From the NCBI GenBank assembly GCA_022561755.1, contig JADFQN010000009.1:1-41639 (forward strand): a DNA stretch of 41,639 bases, read 5' to 3'. Below are positions 7,692-17,362 of this stretch, one piece after another. This stretch comes from Bacteroidota bacterium (GTDB lineage: Bacteria > Bacteroidota > Rhodothermia > Rhodothermales > Rubricoccaceae). The position numbers and the translations under genes were made by a program. The notes below the pieces were generated by a model. The model did no database searches. It was given only the letters and a program-made list of their open reading frames with translations, and was not told the origin of the DNA. The stretch's first letter is position 1; each line of letters starts with the position of its first letter.

Positions 7692-9674
7692 ATGCGCGCC
7701 TTTGTTATTGCCCTGTTGCTGGTTGCCGGCCAGTCGGCCGTTGCCCAGCATGCCATCGAACTCACCGTCGGCCATTCCGTGGACGGCTCCCTCGTTCACG
7801 ATGAGGAGGATGTCTACACGCTTCTTCTCGATGCCGACCAGTTTGTTGCCGGTTGGGCGAACCAGATCACTGTTGATGTGGTGATTGTGATTTCGGGCCC
7901 GGATGGTGAGCAAGTCAATCGTGTTGATATTTCGGGGCGAGGCGCGGACAACTTTCAGTTTGAAGCCGAGGCAGCAGGCGAATACCGGATCGTGATAAGT
8001 CCTTTCGAAGAGGAGGAGGGCGACTATGCGCTAGTGGTCGACCGCGTCGAACCCGTCGCCACCGAGCCTGCTGCCGTCGTTGACCAACTGATGGCTGCAT
8101 TCGACAACGATACTTCGCCGGGTGTGGTAGTAGGTATCGTGAGAGACGGCGAGGTCGCTTTCTCGAAGGCCTACGGTATGGCCAACCTCACATATAATAT
8201 CCCGTTTACGGTCACTACGCCGACCAACATCGGATCCACATCCAAGCAGTTCACGGCCTTCGCCATCACCATGCTGGCCGAGCGGGGCGAGCTTAATCTA
8301 GACGACGACGTCCGCGAGTACATCGAGGAGTTGCCCGACTTGGGCGAAACGGTCTCCATCCGGCATCTCCTTACACACACCAGCGGGTACCGAGAGTTCT
8401 TGAACACGCTCTCGATGGGAGGCCGCCGGCTCGATATCGGTGATGGGATTGAGCGCGAGGAACTCATCGAGCTCATCCAGCGGCAGCCCGAGTTGCAAAA
8501 CTCTCCTGGATCGAAGTGGAACTACAACAACACCGGGTTCGGCTTGCTGGCGGAAGTGGTAGCACGGGTCTCTGGAGAAACGTTCCCCGACTGGATGCGG
8601 GAGAACGTGTTCGAGCCAATCGGCATGACGAGCACGATGGTACGAGCCACCAACGCCCAAATCATCCCAGGCGCCTCGCAAGGCTACGTAACGAGCGAGC
8701 TTGGCGGATGGGACAACGCGACAGATCTTGGCGGCGCAATGGGCGCCGGTGGGATCTACACGACGGTTAGCGACCTTGCAAAGTGGATGGGTAACTACGG
8801 GACGGCTGCCGTTGGCGGGCAGCACGTCATCGAACAGATGACCACCCCTTATGTGCTGACGACCGGCGACACTACCAGCTACGGTTTTGGTTTGTTCATC
8901 GATGAGTTCCGAGGGCAGCGACGCTTTCAACACGGCGGCGCCGACACCGCCCATCGCTCGACCTTTGGTTACTTACCTGATCTAAACGTAGGGATGATCA
9001 TCCTAAGTAACTTCCCTGGAGTGCCCGGCAATGCCGGTGCAAAGATCGCGGAGGCCTTCTTTGGCGATCTGCTTGAATCTGAAGCTGCGGAGGAGGAAGA
9101 AGACGCCACGCAGGCGGAGGAAGTCGCCAACGAAACCTTCAACCCCGAAGACTTCGATGCTTTTGCCGGTCGCTACGAAATGGAAGAGATGGCCGGTTTC
9201 ATTCTGACGTTCCGTCGGGACGACGACCAGTTTTTTGTGCAGGCCACTGGGCAGCCGGAGTTTGAAATCTTCCACCGATCTGGCGCGACGTTCGAGCTTC
9301 ATGCGGTAGACGCCCAGGTCACGTTCCACCGAGATGAGGATGGGTCCGTCTCATCTATCACGTTCCACCAGAACGGTGATCACATGGCTAATCGCGTAGA
9401 GGATGAAACGACCATCAACCTGGAAGACTACGTAGGCCGCTATTTCAGCGAGGAACTGGAGGCGTTCTATTCGATCGTTGTAGAAGACGACAATCTCGTG
9501 ATGCAACACCGTCGCTGGGACGACATTCAGCTCACGCACGGTTCGGGCGAAGGGTTTGCGGGAGGCTTCCCGATCGCGTCACTCGACTTCGAGCGCGACG
9601 AGAACGGAACCGTGACGGGCTTCAATGCGGGAAGCGGACGTACGCGAAATATCTGGTTCGAAAGGCAGAACTGA
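7692..9674 (+). CDS. Secreted serine hydrolase, beta-lactamase/class C fold
   Basis: 660 residues from the ATG at 7692 (signal peptide MRAFVIALLLVAGQSAVAQ). After a ~95-residue N-terminal beta domain resembling the pre-peptidase type (GHSVDGSL ... GEYRIVISPFEEEEGDYAL) comes the catalytic domain. Its nucleophile motif is S182-T-S-K185, the general-base motif Y278-N-N280, and the third motif H414-G-G416. A long acidic linker (EAAEEEEDATQAEEVANE) leads to two lipocalin-like C-terminal beta domains (FDAFAGRYEMEE, LEDYVGRYFSEE). The family includes D-aminopeptidases, esterases and penicillin-binding-protein homologues, so substrate cannot be called. It is probably periplasmic or surface-located. 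The open frame extends upstream into the MITE-like element; that part is not family-like. Confidence 0.9.
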   Translation: MRAFVIALLLVAGQSAVAQHAIELTVGHSVDGSLVHDEEDVYTLLLDADQFVAGWANQITVDVVIVISGPDGEQVNRVDISGRGADNFQFEAEAAGEYRIVISPFEEEEGDYALVVDRVEPVATEPAAVVDQLMAAFDNDTSPGVVVGIVRDGEVAFSKAYGMANLTYNIPFTVTTPTNIGSTSKQFTAFAITMLAERGELNLDDDVREYIEELPDLGETVSIRHLLTHTSGYREFLNTLSMGGRRLDIGDGIEREELIELIQRQPELQNSPGSKWNYNNTGFGLLAEVVARVSGETFPDWMRENVFEPIGMTSTMVRATNAQIIPGASQGYVTSELGGWDNATDLGGAMGAGGIYTTVSDLAKWMGNYGTAAVGGQHVIEQMTTPYVLTTGDTTSYGFGLFIDEFRGQRRFQHGGADTAHRSTFGYLPDLNVGMIILSNFPGVPGNAGAKIAEAFFGDLLESEAAEEEEDATQAEEVANETFNPEDFDAFAGRYEMEEMAGFILTFRRDDDQFFVQATGQPEFEIFHRSGATFELHAVDAQVTFHRDEDGSVSSITFHQNGDHMANRVEDETTINLEDYVGRYFSEELEAFYSIVVEDDNLVMQHRRWDDIQLTHGSGEGFAGGFPIASLDFERDENGTVTGFNAGSGRTRNIWFERQN

Positions 9675-9725
9675 TCCGTCTGTACGCCGGGATAATCGCA
9701 GTAACCCTCTGCGCGGTAAGTTCCG

Positions 9726-9838
9726 GCCTGTTCGATTCCGGCCAAGCGTCTGTGAGTGAGGTCTGGGCCGGATAACAAGTAGATACCTTCCTTGGTTTGA
9801 TTTTCCGCACCGCCGAATGCCTGGCGACCCCACGCAGG
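9726..9838 (+). repeat. Direct repeat, copy A of 113/114 bp pair
   Basis: This stretch matches 12411-12524 with about seven differences, one of them a single-base gap. The shared part runs from GCCTGTTCG to CCCCACGCAGG and includes GATAACAAGTAG and GAATGCCTGGCGACC. In copy B the ATG inside the repeat opens the CDP-alcohol phosphatidyltransferase gene. In copy A the same ATG opens only a 22-codon frame. The pair brackets the PLD-like and flippase-like genes. Confidence 0.9.
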
Positions 9839-9982
9839 GGTTCCATTGCCTGAAGTTTTGGTTCGTCTTTGGGTATGGCTTCTAATTTACGCTCATCGAG
9901 ATTGACGCCGTTACTTTTGTTATATCAGCCAGAAAGATCTGTCATGCCGCCCAGCTTCCGCCCGTATCAGCCCAACTCCAAC

Positions 9983-11149
9983 CTACAGCTTCGCCAGCGT
10001 CGTAGTCAGCTTCCCCATCACCCTGATGAAACCGTACAAGACGACCGTACTTCTTCTCACCTCGGATGTGTCGACCGCCCGTGACTGCGCGAGGTCGACA
10101 TCACGCACGCGTTCGATGAATTCCGAGACGAGCTCTTCGTCGGTTACGGCCGCAACCACTTCCTGCTGCGTGCGATAGCTGTAGTAATCAAAGTTTGACG
10201 AGCCGACGATGAGCAATCGCTCGTCAATCAGCATAGACTTGAGGTGCGTCATCTTCGGCATGTAGTAGCGCAGATTAATTCCTGAGCGGGCGGCCTCCCA
10301 CGTTGTGTACCGTTGCACCCACGAACGATTGTTGTCGGCCGGCATCAAAATTGTCACGTCGACGCCTCTTTCAACGGCCGATCTCAAGTAATCCCAGAAG
10401 GGCCATGAGAGATACGGGCTCTCGATGAAGATCGATTCGTTCGCAGAGTCAATCAGGTCGAATACCTCGGAGAATGTCTGCTCGTTGGTGGTTCCGTCAA
10501 TCAAGCGGATCACGATGCCGTCGAATGCGCCCCGCGAATAGACATCCCTGCCTTCCCACGTGTTATCGAAATCCGCTTGCATGAATTGGGCCACTTCTGG
10601 ATCGTCGATACGGATCATCATATCGTGCCACTCAAAATTGTGGTCGCTAAAATTGATACCACCGATATAGGCGATCCGTTCGTCGATCAGGATCATCTTC
10701 TTGTGGTTGCGTACGGACGCCTTGTGATAGAGAAATCCGAACGGGTTGACCCACTTGACCTTCACACCTGCCTCCCCGTTGTGTGCAAACATCTCGCGAG
10801 TTCCCACAACTTCCGATCGGTGAGCTTTGTTCAACCGATTCCGGGGCGAGAACACCCAGCGGTCCGATATGAAGTGGCGGGTGAATCGGTCGACAATGAT
10901 CCGTCGATTGGCGGCCCCGCTCGCGCGGATGGCCTCTGACAACCCTGTACCGGCCTCATCCGCTTCGAATGACAGCGTCTGGACACAAATCGATTTACGT
11001 GCGGCTTCGATGTCGGACTGCAACTGTGGCCAGAACTCCTGCGATCCGACGAGTAGCTTAAAGTGCATGATGAATTCGAGTCGATATCCGAACCGGTGCA
11101 ATACCGTCTGCCGATCCGCTGGCGGATCAAGGATCTGAAAATAGTCCAT
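9983..11149 (-). CDS. Phospholipase D-like protein (cardiolipin-synthase type)
   Basis: 388 residues with two HKD motifs: H149-K-K151-MILI-D156 followed by GGINFSD, and H302-L-K304-SMLI-D309 followed by GSSNFD. Each forms half of the PLD active site and binds the phosphatidyl intermediate. Spacing and the GS(I)N residues fit cardiolipin synthase or related phosphatidyltransferases rather than PLD nucleases. No strong N-terminal membrane segments are visible, unlike ClsA. The Met at residue 28 (11068) is an alternative start closer to where the family similarity begins. It is divergent from the flippase-like gene with 60 bases between starts and lies next to the inositol phospholipid cluster, which suggests a lipid head-group role. 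Confidence 0.87.
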   Translation of the reverse strand: MDYFQILDPPADRQTVLHRFGYRLEFIMHFKLLVGSQEFWPQLQSDIEAARKSICVQTLSFEADEAGTGLSEAIRASGAANRRIIVDRFTRHFISDRWVFSPRNRLNKAHRSEVVGTREMFAHNGEAGVKVKWVNPFGFLYHKASVRNHKKMILIDERIAYIGGINFSDHNFEWHDMMIRIDDPEVAQFMQADFDNTWEGRDVYSRGAFDGIVIRLIDGTTNEQTFSEVFDLIDSANESIFIESPYLSWPFWDYLRSAVERGVDVTILMPADNNRSWVQRYTTWEAARSGINLRYYMPKMTHLKSMLIDERLLIVGSSNFDYYSYRTQQEVVAAVTDEELVSEFIERVRDVDLAQSRAVDTSEVRRSTVVLYGFIRVMGKLTTTLAKL

Positions 11150-11209
11150 TGCCTGACAACGATTTTTTCGATGTCATTGTGATAGGCAGCCGGCTCAGGT
11201 CTTGTATGC

Positions 11210-12388
11210 TTGCCCGGAGGTGACTGTAGTAAGTTGCAGGATTCCCAGCCAGTCCTCGATCTCTTGAGCGCCTCACCCACATCTGACCTTACCATCGAGG
11301 CTGAGATCCGGGCTGATGAGGAACCGCCCATACCGGAGACACGGCAAAAAATCAAGATCAGCAACATTCTATGGCCCCTGTTTCTGAGCCTGAGTGTGCT
11401 GGTTGTCATCAGCTATTATACCTTCGATTTAGGGACGTTTAAGCAGTTGCTTCAACAGCTGAACCCGTGGTTTCTGCTAGCTGCCGTTGGAACGGTCGTC
11501 ACACGGGTTGCTTTCGGTGCTCTACGGCTCAACTATCTCTCTCACGGGCTGCTCAACTTTCGAGAGAGTGTCAGGAGTCAGCTTGCATGGGACTTCTTCG
11601 GAGCTGTCACGCCATCCTCCGTTGGAGGAGGTCCGTTTATAGCCGTGTTTGTCTCCAGAGATCGAAATATATCGCTGGGCGAATCGACATCCATCATCCT
11701 CTTCTCGACGTTGCTGGAGATGCTGTGGCAGGCCTTTCTCATTCCCACCATCGTCGTGCTGTCGTTCTATTTCGACGTGTTTCCGGCTGCCATGGGCACG
11801 GTCGGCTTCTCGGCGATGATGACGGCGTTTCTGATTTATGTGGGATGGGTTTCGTTGCTGGCGTACAGTACGCTCATCAACCCGCGGTTTTTGGCGGTGC
11901 TCGTGGGCACGGCTTTCAAGCTGCCTTTCCTCCGGCGCTTCCGCACTCGTGCACTGCGGACGATGGGCGAGATGCGCAGCCGCTCGGAGCTTCTGCGCTC
12001 GGAGACGCCGATGTACTACGTCAAAGGCTTTCTGATTTCTCTGGTGCCGTGGCTCAGCCGGTATGCGCTTCCCATGTTCCTCATCTGGAGCGTCTATCCA
12101 GCGGTCGACAAGCTGCTGGTGTTTCTGCGCGCTGCGGCGCTGCAACTCGGCGCCCTTTTCATGCCCACGCCCGGCGGCGCCGGCGCCGTGGAAGGCCTTT
12201 ATCTGCTTTTCTTTGGGCCTCCCATCATGCCGCAATCGTTGGTGGCGCCCACGCTGCTCGTTTGGCGGCTGCTTAGCTACTACCTCTTCATCTTCGTGGG
12301 TATCTACATCACCATCCAGTTTGTCCAGCGAAAGGTGACGTCGCGTTCGGCGGAGCCGGCAACGGCGCACGTGCCCACGGACTCCTAG
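11210..12388 (+). CDS. Flippase-like / lysylphosphatidylglycerol-synthase-type membrane protein
   Basis: 392 residues from a TTG just upstream of a GGAGG-like stretch, so the exact start is uncertain; the first hydrophobic helix begins near residue 53. About seven to eight membrane segments are visible. The family signatures are WDFFGAVTPSSVGGGPFIAVFVSRD and the late motif LGALFMPTPGGAGAVEGLYLLFF, typical of the LPG_synthase_TM/UPF0104 group. That group comprises the flippase half of MprF and many uncharacterised lipid or glycolipid transporters. No acyl or aminoacyl transferase domain is attached. Bordered by a PLD-like gene and the inositol-lipid operon, it could translocate a phospholipid (inference). 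Confidence 0.88.
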   Translation: MPGGDCSKLQDSQPVLDLLSASPTSDLTIEAEIRADEEPPIPETRQKIKISNILWPLFLSLSVLVVISYYTFDLGTFKQLLQQLNPWFLLAAVGTVVTRVAFGALRLNYLSHGLLNFRESVRSQLAWDFFGAVTPSSVGGGPFIAVFVSRDRNISLGESTSIILFSTLLEMLWQAFLIPTIVVLSFYFDVFPAAMGTVGFSAMMTAFLIYVGWVSLLAYSTLINPRFLAVLVGTAFKLPFLRRFRTRALRTMGEMRSRSELLRSETPMYYVKGFLISLVPWLSRYALPMFLIWSVYPAVDKLLVFLRAAALQLGALFMPTPGGAGAVEGLYLLFFGPPIMPQSLVAPTLLVWRLLSYYLFIFVGIYITIQFVQRKVTSRSAEPATAHVPTDS

Positions 12389-12410
12389 CTCCGAAAACGC
12401 TCTGTCAAGG

Positions 12411-12524
12411 GCCTGTTCGGTTCCGGCCAAGCGTTTGTGAGTGCAGGTCTGTGCGGGATAACAAGTAGTTACCTTCCTTCGTTTGATTTTCCGCACCGCC
12501 GAATGCCTGGCGACCCCACGCAGG
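12411..12524 (+). repeat. Direct repeat, copy B, containing the start codon of the next gene
   Basis: Near copy of 9726-9838. Its last 22 bases contain the ATG (12503-12505) and the codons for MPGDPTQ of the CDP-alcohol phosphatidyltransferase. The conserved family sequence of that protein begins only after the repeat (TREIEEATN). Either the repeat has supplied the translation start, or the repeat is the native upstream region of this gene and copy A is a duplicate left when the intervening segment was inserted. Confidence 0.9.
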
Positions 12525-13429
12525 TTTCACGCACCAGAGAGATAGAGGAGGCAACAAACCTCTATTTCATCCACCCGATCAGTCGGGTGCTGGTTTCCGT
12601 TTTTGCGAAGCTCGGCATTCACCCCAACCTGGTTTCGGTTGTGGGGATGGTTTTCGGAGGCCTCGCAGCCTGGGCCTACTTTTACCACAGCCAGTGGGAG
12701 ATGGCGCTCGTCGGCTTCTTCTTGATGATCGGCTGGCACGTGATGGACGGCGCCGACGGCCAGTTGGCGCGCCTCACCGGCAAGACCTCGGAGATCGGCA
12801 GGGCACTGGACGGCCTGTGCGATCACCTCACGTTCGCCCTCATTTACATTAGTCTTGCATTGGCGACAGCGCCCGAGTTCGGGCCGTGGGTATGGTTGCT
12901 CATGGGTTTGGCGGGCACCAGCCACCTGGTTCAGGCGAGCACGTACGAGTTCCAGCGGCAGATGTATGACTACTGGGTGTTCAGCAAGGAATCTGCGCGC
13001 CAGGTCATGCCCGCTGAGTTCCGGCAAGGGATGGAAGGCAAGACGGGGCTCAGCCGCATCTTCGGAGGAGTTCTTCTCGCGTACGTGAGTATCCAGCACC
13101 GCGTCGCGAGCGCCAACATTCAGCTAGTGTCCCAGCTTGAGTGCATGAAGGACGCCGGCGAGGAGACGAAGGCAAGCGAGGCCTATCGCAGCGCGAATCT
13201 CAGTGCAGTAAAGACGTGGTCCATCCTCTGCTCCAACTACCGCACGATAGCCATCTTCGTCGCGTGCCTTGCCAAAAACCCGCTCTACTTTTTCCTTTTC
13301 GAGATCGGCTTTCTGAACGCCGCGCTCATCGGACTGCGTATGATGCAGGCGAGGCGCAACCAGCAGCTCCTCTCCGGGCTAACCCACTGCCACGACCTCT
13401 CCCTGCAAGATGCGCTTGCCGCAGCCTGA
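12503..13429 (+). CDS. CDP-alcohol phosphatidyltransferase (inositol-lipid type)
   Basis: 308 residues. The complete family motif is present: D82-x2-D85-G86-x2-A89-R90-x8-G99-x3-D103-x3-D107, where D82, D85 and D103 bind metal and D107 is the catalytic base. At least four further membrane helices follow. It begins an operon with inositol-3-phosphate synthase (62 bases on) and a nucleotidyltransferase. In Rhodothermus a CDP-alcohol family enzyme uses CDP-inositol as head-group donor for inositol phospholipids. The homologous domain in hyperthermophiles makes di-inositol phosphate. Either role fits this operon; the first suits the likely host. I chose the ATG at 12503, inside a repeat, because the longer frame from 12437 adds only repeat-derived codons. 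Confidence 0.9.
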   Translation: MPGDPTQVSRTREIEEATNLYFIHPISRVLVSVFAKLGIHPNLVSVVGMVFGGLAAWAYFYHSQWEMALVGFFLMIGWHVMDGADGQLARLTGKTSEIGRALDGLCDHLTFALIYISLALATAPEFGPWVWLLMGLAGTSHLVQASTYEFQRQMYDYWVFSKESARQVMPAEFRQGMEGKTGLSRIFGGVLLAYVSIQHRVASANIQLVSQLECMKDAGEETKASEAYRSANLSAVKTWSILCSNYRTIAIFVACLAKNPLYFFLFEIGFLNAALIGLRMMQARRNQQLLSGLTHCHDLSLQDALAAA

Positions 13430-13491
13430 CGGCTCCTTCTTTTGTCCGAAAATCCGAACTCTCTTTTTCCCTAACCTGAATCCTGATTCTC

Positions 13492-14798
<1,307 letters not shown>

Positions 14799-14802
<4 letters not shown>

Positions 14803-15530
14803 GTTCGACTGCGCGTACCGGTGTCGTTCTGGCCGCGGGCTTCGGCTCGCGGCTGAAAGGCGTCGTCGCCACTACCGACCTCAAGCCGCTGACGCCGGTT
14901 GCGGGTACGCCGCTCATAATCCGCACCCTGAGAAGCCTTGAGAAGGCGGGTTGCGGCCGCGTTGTGATCGTGCTCGGCCACCACGCCGAGACGCTGCGGA
15001 CGGGCATCGAGGCCATCTACAGCGGCCCGCTGGAATTGGTCTTTGCCATGAACGAGCGGTACGAAAAGCAGAACGGCCTTTCGGTACTGGCCGCGCGGCC
15101 CTTCATCGAAGGAGGCTTCATCCTCACCATGGCCGACCACGTGTTCGGGGATGAGGTGATGGAGTTGGCCGGGAGTTACGTACCCGAACCCGGCCACGCC
15201 GCGCTGCTGGTGGATTACAAGCTGGACTCCATCTTCGATATGGACGACGCCACCAAGGTGTTGGTGGAGGCCGGCAAGATCGTCGCCATCGACAAGAAGC
15301 TGACGGACTTCAACGCTGTGGATACGGGCGTCTTTGTCTGCACCGACGGCTTGATGGACGCCCTCCAGGCCCTCGACGACGAAAACGGCGACGCCTCGCT
15401 ATCGGACGGCGTACGTCACCTCGCGGCATCCGGCCGTATGCACGCCCTCGACATCGGCGACGGCTTCTGGCAGGACGTGGACACATTGGAGATGATGGGG
15501 CACGCGACGAAGGTCTTGGAAGGGCAGTAA
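14799..15530 (+). CDS. Nucleotidyltransferase, probable inositol-1-phosphate cytidylyltransferase
   Basis: 243 residues. It has the NTP-transferase Rossmann-like fold: GVVLAAGFGSRL (nucleotide-binding loop), the DLKPLTPVAGTPLI lysine segment, MNERYEKQNGLSVLAA and FILTMADHVF, where the Asp coordinates the metal. The end GFWQDVDTLEMM is typical of sugar-phosphate nucleotidyltransferases. Being translationally coupled to ino1 and downstream of a CDP-alcohol phosphatidyltransferase, the best inference is CTP:inositol-1-phosphate cytidylyltransferase making CDP-inositol. In some hyperthermophiles these two activities are fused in one protein; here they are separate genes with ino1 between. Confidence 0.85.
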
Positions 15531-15698
15531 CCCGTAGTGGCCACTCAGGCTGAACAGATGGCTGTTCGCTCTCGGAATGGAACCGGCGACCAGGTTGGGA
15601 TTGGTCCTTTGGGAGCTTCTCTGGTGCAATGTTTGGCTTTTCGAGCGAAGAGTACAACTGACGCAACATTACATTGGGAGAGGTCGGTTCCGTAGGTT

Positions 15699-15908
15699 AT
15701 GTCATCCAAAAGTAAGCCGATCAACAAGTTTTGCCCGCGCTCCGGGAAACCAGTCGCGGGTGATTCGCTATCTGAGTACCGTGCCGTTGTCGTTTGTTTT
15801 TGCAATCCAGGCTGCCGTGACGATTTCGCCCCCAACGTAGAAGAGCGGCCCTCCGAACGGCACTATTTCGAAGTGCCAAATAAGGACCCGGAAATCGATA
15901 AGCTCTGA
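15699..15908 (+). CDS. Small Cys-rich YHS/TRASH-like protein
   Basis: 69 residues. CPRSGKPV near the N-terminus and VVCFCNPGCRDDF in the middle give four Cys spaced as in small YHS/TRASH-like metal-binding modules (the FCNPGC turn is typical); the end is acidic. Function is unknown; metal binding is inferred from the Cys pattern. Its TGA overlaps the ATG of the following dihydrofolate-reductase-like gene (TGATG), which implies coupled translation. About 168 bases separate it from the inositol operon. Confidence 0.72.
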   Translation: MSSKSKPINKFCPRSGKPVAGDSLSEYRAVVVCFCNPGCRDDFAPNVEERPSERHYFEVPNKDPEIDKL

Positions 15909-16438
15909 TGGTGATGGTCGTTGTCTACATCGCTACCAGTCTCGACGGCTACATCGCCGACCGCGACGGCGGGGTGGGCTGGCTGGATGACATCCATCCT
16001 TCAGAGGCAGACGGCGACTACGGCTATGTGGAGTTCTATGACTCTGTGGGCGCCCTCATCATGGGCCGCGCCACGTACGATCAGGTGCTAGACTTTGGCG
16101 CCTGGCCCTATCCTGGAAAGCCGACGTTCGTCTTTACCTCCAACCCGCCGAATGGTGATCATCCGAACGTCGAGTTCGTTTCCGGCAATCCAAAGGCGTT
16201 TGTTGAAGGCCTCAAAGCGCGACCAGAACAGGACATCTGGCTCGTAGGCGGCGGCAAGCTCATCGCGTCCTTCCGCGAGCAGGGCCTCATCGATCGGTAC
16301 ATCATCACCATCATTCCTGTGTTGCTGGGGGAGGGCATCCCGCTGTTTGCTGGCGGCCAACCGGGCGAAACGCTGCGGTTGGAAGAAATGAAGCGGTTTG
16401 ATAGCGGCCTCGCCCAACTCAAGTACGTAACTGCCTAG
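15908..16438 (+). CDS. Dihydrofolate reductase family protein (RibD C-terminal type)
   Basis: 176 residues. The fold signature is at the start, VVVYIATSLDGYIADRDGGVGWLDDI, then ALIMGRATYDQVLDFGAWPYPGKPTFVFTSN, DIWLVGGGKLIASFREQGLIDRYIITIIPVLLGEGIPLF. These are the NADPH-binding motifs of the RibD-C/DHFR family (YwjB/YyaP-like). Members are NADPH-dependent reductases with mostly unknown substrates, and this gene is not a true folA by motif. Translation is coupled to the preceding Cys-rich protein by a one-base stop/start overlap. Confidence 0.9.
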   Translation: MVMVVVYIATSLDGYIADRDGGVGWLDDIHPSEADGDYGYVEFYDSVGALIMGRATYDQVLDFGAWPYPGKPTFVFTSNPPNGDHPNVEFVSGNPKAFVEGLKARPEQDIWLVGGGKLIASFREQGLIDRYIITIIPVLLGEGIPLFAGGQPGETLRLEEMKRFDSGLAQLKYVTA

Positions 16439-16589
16439 GCCAATACGACTTTTTCGGAAAGTGCTTATTGAATGAACGTCCGCCTACCCCGCCTCGTACG
16501 GGATCTAACCCCGAGAGTCGGCGGCAAACTGTCACGGTTGTCTGTATTCGAACGCCGTTGAGGGCGATTTCGTAGATCTGACGCTGGTG

Positions 16590-16619
16590 TTTCGGGTGGA
16601 TTTCGTATCCTTACGTTTC
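16590..16619 (+). promoter_or_regulatory. Possible Bacteroidota-type promoter
   Basis: TTTC at 16590 and TACGTTTC at 16612, 18 bases apart, each differ by one base from the -33 TTTG and -7 TAnnTTTG elements of the Bacteroidota primary sigma factor. They lie 41 bases before the DinB-like start. Weak evidence on its own. Confidence 0.3.
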
Positions 16620-16659
16620 TTCACCCTTTCCCACCACCAATCCTCTCTGAGGTACCATT

Positions 16660-17277
16660 ATGAAACATTCCAACTCATTCACAACCACGCTTTGCCTGGC
16701 GTTGCTTCTAGCCGTATCGGCAATCCCGGTTGCCGCCCAGGACACGTACGGCGGGGCGCCCGCCGCCAACGCCGCCGTCATCGGACTGGTTGACGACCTC
16801 GATGAAAAAGTCACCGCGCTTGCCGGCGCCATGGACGACGATCAATGGGCCTGGCGTCCCATGGAAGATGTCCGCTCCACGAGCGAGGTGTTCATGCACA
16901 TCGCGGCATCGAACTACTTAATCCCGAGCTTGCTTGGCGTCACGCCACCGGAGGATTTCCCGGTAACGATGGGGCCGGAAGGGCCTGTAGGGATGGATGC
17001 GTACGAGGCCATCAGTGACCGCGAGGAAGTCATGACAGCCCTGGATGGGTCTTTCGATCACGTTCGGGCTGCGCTCGCCGGGGTTTCGGAAGACCGCATG
17101 GACGAGGAGATGACCTTCTTCGACGGGTCCACCATTACCGTCCGCCGCTTCTGCACGTTCATCGCCACGCACTTGCACGAGCACCTAGGGCAGCTCATCG
17201 CCTACGCGCGCACGAACGAGGTGGTCCCACCGTGGACCGCCGCTACCGAGGCCGCTGGTGATGGCGCCGACGGCTGA
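16660..17277 (+). CDS. Secreted DinB-fold protein
   Basis: 205 residues. A signal peptide is evident (hydrophobic LCLALLLAVSAIPVAAQ, cleavage likely after AAQ). The mature part is a four-helix DinB-like domain: DDLDEKVTALAGAMDDDQWAWRPMEDVRSTSEVFMHIAASNY, and later FIATHLHEHLGQLIAYARTNEVVPPW. The His in MHIAASN and the two in HLHEHLGQ are the conserved metal triad of DinB/YfiT proteins. Most DinB proteins are cytosolic thiol-dependent transferases; a secreted version is frequent in Bacteroidota-like genomes, but its role is unknown. It is followed by a strong terminator shared with the convergent hydrolase gene. Confidence 0.87.
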   Translation: MKHSNSFTTTLCLALLLAVSAIPVAAQDTYGGAPAANAAVIGLVDDLDEKVTALAGAMDDDQWAWRPMEDVRSTSEVFMHIAASNYLIPSLLGVTPPEDFPVTMGPEGPVGMDAYEAISDREEVMTALDGSFDHVRAALAGVSEDRMDEEMTFFDGSTITVRRFCTFIATHLHEHLGQLIAYARTNEVVPPWTAATEAAGDGADG

Positions 17278-17296
17278 TTTTGTACCACAAGAGCGG

Positions 17297-17330
17297 AAGA
17301 GCGCCCCGCGGTACTGCGGGGCGCTCTTTG
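17297..17330. terminator. Intrinsic terminator between convergent genes
   Basis: A perfect 13-bp stem (AAGAGCGCCCCGC / GCGGGGCGCTCTT) with a six-base loop. On the plus strand it runs into TTTGTTCTT. On the minus strand the stem itself ends in CTT followed by a purine-poor stretch. It lies 19 bases after the DinB-like stop and 33 bases before the stop of the minus-strand hydrolase, so it probably serves both. Confidence 0.85.
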
Positions 17331-17362
17331 TTCTTCCCGGTCACACTCGACCAACTCGATGA

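Noticed and set aside
15554-15569. GAACAG/CTGTTC hairpin after the inositol operon as a terminator
   Set aside because: Six-bp stem with no T run following.
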